A stretch of DNA of 30,239 nt from a virus. This document shows positions 28,095 to 30,239 of this stretch, piece by piece. The notes below the pieces were generated by a model that had not been told where the DNA came from, made no database searches, and saw only the letters and a program-made list of their open reading frames with translations. Positions within the stretch are counted from its first letter, which is position 1, and every line of letters begins with the position of its first letter. The DNA lies in the IMG/VR virus record IMGVR_UViG_3300019886_000019, positions 1 through 30,239 of that record; one strand, 5' to 3'. Position numbers and translations under genes: made by a program.

Positions 28095-28744
28095 CCAAGC
28101 AGATTCTTCACATCTTCGGCGAGCCGGGAGCCGGCAAGTCCACTCTCGTTCGCCGCCTCATCGCCGACACCGGCGGAATCGGAAAGTGGATCGCGTGCGA
28201 GCCGGGACCGCTCGTGCGCGGTCACTTCAACGACGAGCACAAGATCTTCCTGCTGGGTCGCTACGACGAGGAGCAGAATCCGTATCCCGGACTCGACCGT
28301 CTCGCGCAGAACTGTCAGCCGAACGTCGAGATCTTCGTGCGAGACACTCCGTACTCCGTGCTCGTCGAGGGCGACAAGCTGAGCAACGCGAAGTTCCTGC
28401 GACATCTGCAGTCGTTCACGCAGCACTTCAGACTCCTGGGCGACTCGCGTGAAATGACTGGTCACGCCGCGCAGCGACACGGCGACCGAGTGCCGGATGT
28501 CAACCAACACGCGCATCTCTGGATTCTCCATCTCACAGTCTCGCAGACGGCTCTGGGTGAGCGTCGCCGAGCGCGAGGCGACGACCGCGCGAACTCGTTC
28601 TACAAAGGTCGGGCGACGAAATACGCGAACATGCTTCGGGAGTTTCGCGTTCAGTCGTGGCCGAACGAGACGTACGAGCAGCAGTCGAGGACGTACGCGA
28701 ACATTCGCGCATTCCTCGGGATTCCACCGTCGGAGGGACAGTAA
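28091..28744 (+). CDS. P-loop kinase, candidate 5-hmdU DNA kinase
   Basis: A 217-aa protein from GTG 28091. Walker A GEPGAGKST is at residues 10-18. Further along are IFLLGRYDEEQNPYPGLDRLAQNCQP, VLVEGDKLSNAKFL near 96-109, and an Arg-rich lid-like segment ERRRARGDDR followed by SFYKGRATKYANML. The E-G-D-[KR]-L and K-G-R-x-T-K motifs are those I associate with phage P-loop kinases in DNA-hypermodification clusters. In such pathways the kinase phosphorylates 5-hydroxymethyl-dU in DNA to an activated pyrophosphate. Presence of the helical-domain protein 2 kb upstream supports this. Nucleotide or other small-molecule kinase is the alternative. Confidence 0.68.
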   Translation: MTKQILHIFGEPGAGKSTLVRRLIADTGGIGKWIACEPGPLVRGHFNDEHKIFLLGRYDEEQNPYPGLDRLAQNCQPNVEIFVRDTPYSVLVEGDKLSNAKFLRHLQSFTQHFRLLGDSREMTGHAAQRHGDRVPDVNQHAHLWILHLTVSQTALGERRRARGDDRANSFYKGRATKYANMLREFRVQSWPNETYEQQSRTYANIRAFLGIPPSEGQ

Positions 28745-28745
28745 C

Positions 28746-29414
28746 ATGAATCAAGATACTGAGTTGGCAGAAATTCGCGCGTCCATCGAGTGGCTCTCGG
28801 GAGGCGGCAAGAAGCTCGCCCCTGGAGCCCGATACAACGGCATCTACGGAACGATGACGCTTTCCGGACTGGACGACATGGTCGCCGTCCGCGACACTAG
28901 ACAGCGATTCGCGGACTTCGGCGTTCCCGAGGATCTGTGGGGCAAGACGTGGATCGACGTCGGCGCCAACGTCGGGGCATGCGCGCTCGAGGCCGCGCGT
29001 CGTGGAGCGACGACGGTCGGCGTCGAGTACCGACAGGATCGGGTCGATCTCTGCAATCGCATCGCCGCGTCGCCCAGGTGGAGGATCGGGTCGTCCCGAT
29101 TCTTTCAGGCCGACCTGAATCATCTCGACGCGACGCCGAATACTTGGAGGACGCCGACGTACGACTACGTCTGGTCCACAGCGGTTGACAATTACTTAGA
29201 CTGCAGACCGAACTACTATCAACTCTTGAAATCACTGATGTCTCCAGACTCCGGCGTACTCTTTTATGAGTGCAACGTGCGTCGTGGGGGAGCTACCGAG
29301 GCCGAGGCTCGGGGATGGTTAGGTGAAGCCGGGTTCGCGCAAGAGAAGATAGAGTTTCTAGGAACAGGCTCCTGTCCGTTCCTAAAACGAAAGATCTATA
29401 GAGTCACGGTATGA
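28746..29414 (+). CDS. Class I SAM-dependent methyltransferase
   Basis: A 222-aa protein from ATG 28746, one base after the kinase stop. Motif I is WIDVGANVGACALEAARRG (Asp71 to Gly77), with Glu94 in VGVEY binding the SAM ribose, then a motif IV-like segment YDYVWSTAVDNYL and strand VLFYECNV. It lacks the N/D-P-P-Y/F motif of N6-adenine and N4-cytosine methylases and the Pro-Cys of C5-cytosine methylases, so it is not an ordinary restriction-type DNA methylase. The target may be a small molecule, RNA or a modified base. About the last 250 bp are low in GC, next to an HNH-like gene. Confidence 0.8.
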   Translation: MNQDTELAEIRASIEWLSGGGKKLAPGARYNGIYGTMTLSGLDDMVAVRDTRQRFADFGVPEDLWGKTWIDVGANVGACALEAARRGATTVGVEYRQDRVDLCNRIAASPRWRIGSSRFFQADLNHLDATPNTWRTPTYDYVWSTAVDNYLDCRPNYYQLLKSLMSPDSGVLFYECNVRRGGATEAEARGWLGEAGFAQEKIEFLGTGSCPFLKRKIYRVTV

Positions 29415-29818
29415 TTCCTAATCACGCTGGCACGCACAACGGTAGATATCGTCACGGCATGGCAGGGACCAGAATCTATCAAGTCTGGGCGACCATGATT
29501 CAGCGTTGCCAGAATCCGCTTGCCGTTTCGTACAAGAACTACGGAGGCAGAGGCATCGCAGTCTGCGAACGCTGGCGTGATTTCATTAATTTCTACGCCG
29601 ACATGGGAGATCCTCCGGAAGGAAAGACGCTGGATCGTTTCCCAGACAACGATGGAAACTACGAGCCAGAAAACTGCCGATGGGCGACTCGGGAGGAACA
29701 GATGGAAAATCGTCGTAAATCAGTTCACTCATGCAGCAACTGCGGGTCTACTGAACACATGGCTTGTGGAGCCACACATTGGAAATTCGCAGGTGGAAGA
29801 GCAAGGGATCACGCATGA
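29411..29818 (+). CDS. HNH-like homing endonuclease family protein 5 (minimal form with Cys tail)
   Basis: A 135-aa protein from ATG 29411 (ATGA overlaps at both ends). It lacks the N-terminal Cys module of its four relatives and consists of the core only: NYGGRGIAVCERW, FYADMGDPPEG, DNDGNYEPENCRWAT, EEQMENRR. The C-terminus has CSNCGSTEHMAC, a C-x2-C-x4-H-x2-C near-knuckle. It sits between the methyltransferase and the second kinase without disrupting either. Endonuclease function is inferred from the family. Confidence 0.78.
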   Translation: MIPNHAGTHNGRYRHGMAGTRIYQVWATMIQRCQNPLAVSYKNYGGRGIAVCERWRDFINFYADMGDPPEGKTLDRFPDNDGNYEPENCRWATREEQMENRRKSVHSCSNCGSTEHMACGATHWKFAGGRARDHA

Positions 29819-30239
29819 TCATCAACATCCGAGGCACTCACGGCTCAGGCAAGTCGACGCTGGTGCGACGCGTGCGGGATCTCTACGACGGTCAGCGACC
29901 GATGATGATCCCGAAGCGTCAGCGACCCCTGGGCTACGCCTGCACATCGTCGATGGTTGGTCCGAATCCGCGTCTTCCACCACTGTTCGTCGTCGGCTCG
30001 TATGAGACGCCGACGGGAGGATGCGACACCATCGGAAGCATCGAGCAGATCTTCGAGCTGGTGACGACGATGGCCGAGCACTCGCACGTCCTGTTCGAGG
30101 GAATCGTGGCTCAGCACTCGGCCGGACGTCTGCTCGACGTCGCGCTCGCTCGCCCCGGCGAGGTGACGGTGATCGCGCTGAGCACGCCGTCCGAGATCTG
30201 CGTCTCGTCCGTCGAGCATCGACGGCTGGAGCGCGGCGA
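29815..30239 (+). CDS. P-loop kinase-like ATPase, partial at the right edge
   Basis: The first 141 codons of a gene from ATG 29815. Walker A GTHGSGKST is residues 7-15. Then VVGSYETPTGGCDTIGSIEQIF and a Walker B-like strand HVLFEGIV follow. The GSY-x-x-x-x-GGCDTI pattern defines a family of phage P-loop proteins resembling small kinases. With the kinase at 28091 it makes two distinct P-loop kinases in one cluster. It may act on modified bases or nucleotides. The C-terminal lid is outside the window. Confidence 0.7.
   Translation, partial: MIINIRGTHGSGKSTLVRRVRDLYDGQRPMMIPKRQRPLGYACTSSMVGPNPRLPPLFVVGSYETPTGGCDTIGSIEQIFELVTTMAEHSHVLFEGIVAQHSAGRLLDVALARPGEVTVIALSTPSEICVSSVEHRRLERG

Noticed and set aside
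28746-29414. Restriction-type DNA methylase
   Set aside because: The protein lacks both the N/D-P-P-Y/F and the Pro-Cys catalytic motifs, so a specific DNA methylase call is not supported.

Overview
The window is a fragment of a double-stranded DNA tailed phage or prophage (Caudoviricetes). It carries a terminase, portal, minor head and scaffold set plus the first 54 codons of a likely major capsid protein. Nothing resembles ribosomal or metabolic host DNA. Coding DNA is GC-rich with C/G-ending codons. Genes are tightly packed, usually with 1-8 nt stop/start overlaps (ATGA, GTGA, TTGA), and GTG starts are common. The host cannot be named, but GGAG-type ribosome sites and a near-consensus sigma70-like promoter indicate a bacterium.

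Layout: two arms diverge from an AT-rich 0.48 kb region at about 11,980-12,460. The leftward arm (1-11,979, minus strand) is the packaging and head module. In transcription order it holds small terminase, a Cys protein, large terminase, four small proteins, an Ala/His-rich protein, portal, a zinc-knuckle protein, a second Ala/His-rich protein, an SPP1 gp7-like minor head protein, a 75-aa protein, scaffold, a two-helix membrane protein, a third Ala/His-rich protein with an ADP-ribosyltransferase-like fragment, a C39-like cysteine peptidase, a fourth Ala/His-rich protein, a deoxyribosyltransferase-like protein, and then the capsid protein behind its own promoter-like element. The rightward arm (12,461-30,239, plus strand) is replication and DNA metabolism: primase-helicase, SNF2 helicase, a candidate ssDNA-binding protein, a RecD/Dda-like helicase, a 5-hmdU-DNA-kinase helical-domain (aGPT-pyrophosphorylase-like) protein, a low-molecular-weight phosphatase-like protein, two P-loop kinases and a methyltransferase.

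The right arm is heavily colonised by free-standing homing-endonuclease-like genes: five HNH-like proteins of one family, one GIY-YIG protein with NUMOD3 repeats and one T5orf172-type protein. They sit between genes with start/stop overlaps and have lower GC. The lower-GC composition extends 100-200 bp into neighbouring helicase and methyltransferase genes, as expected from co-conversion during homing. Several carry CCHC zinc knuckles, also found in a small protein beside the portal gene.

The most interesting candidate system is at 25.4-30.2 kb. A helical-domain protein of the thymine-hypermodification family sits with two P-loop kinases, a methyltransferase and a phosphatase-like protein, suggesting that this phage may carry hypermodified pyrimidines. 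The dUMP hydroxymethylase that such a pathway needs is not in the window. Other points of note are a 97-nt tRNA-like element with an aberrant anticodon region, a set of promoter-like elements built on TTGCAA-N17 with an extended TG, and a perfect 10-bp hairpin near the predicted 5' end of the capsid transcript.
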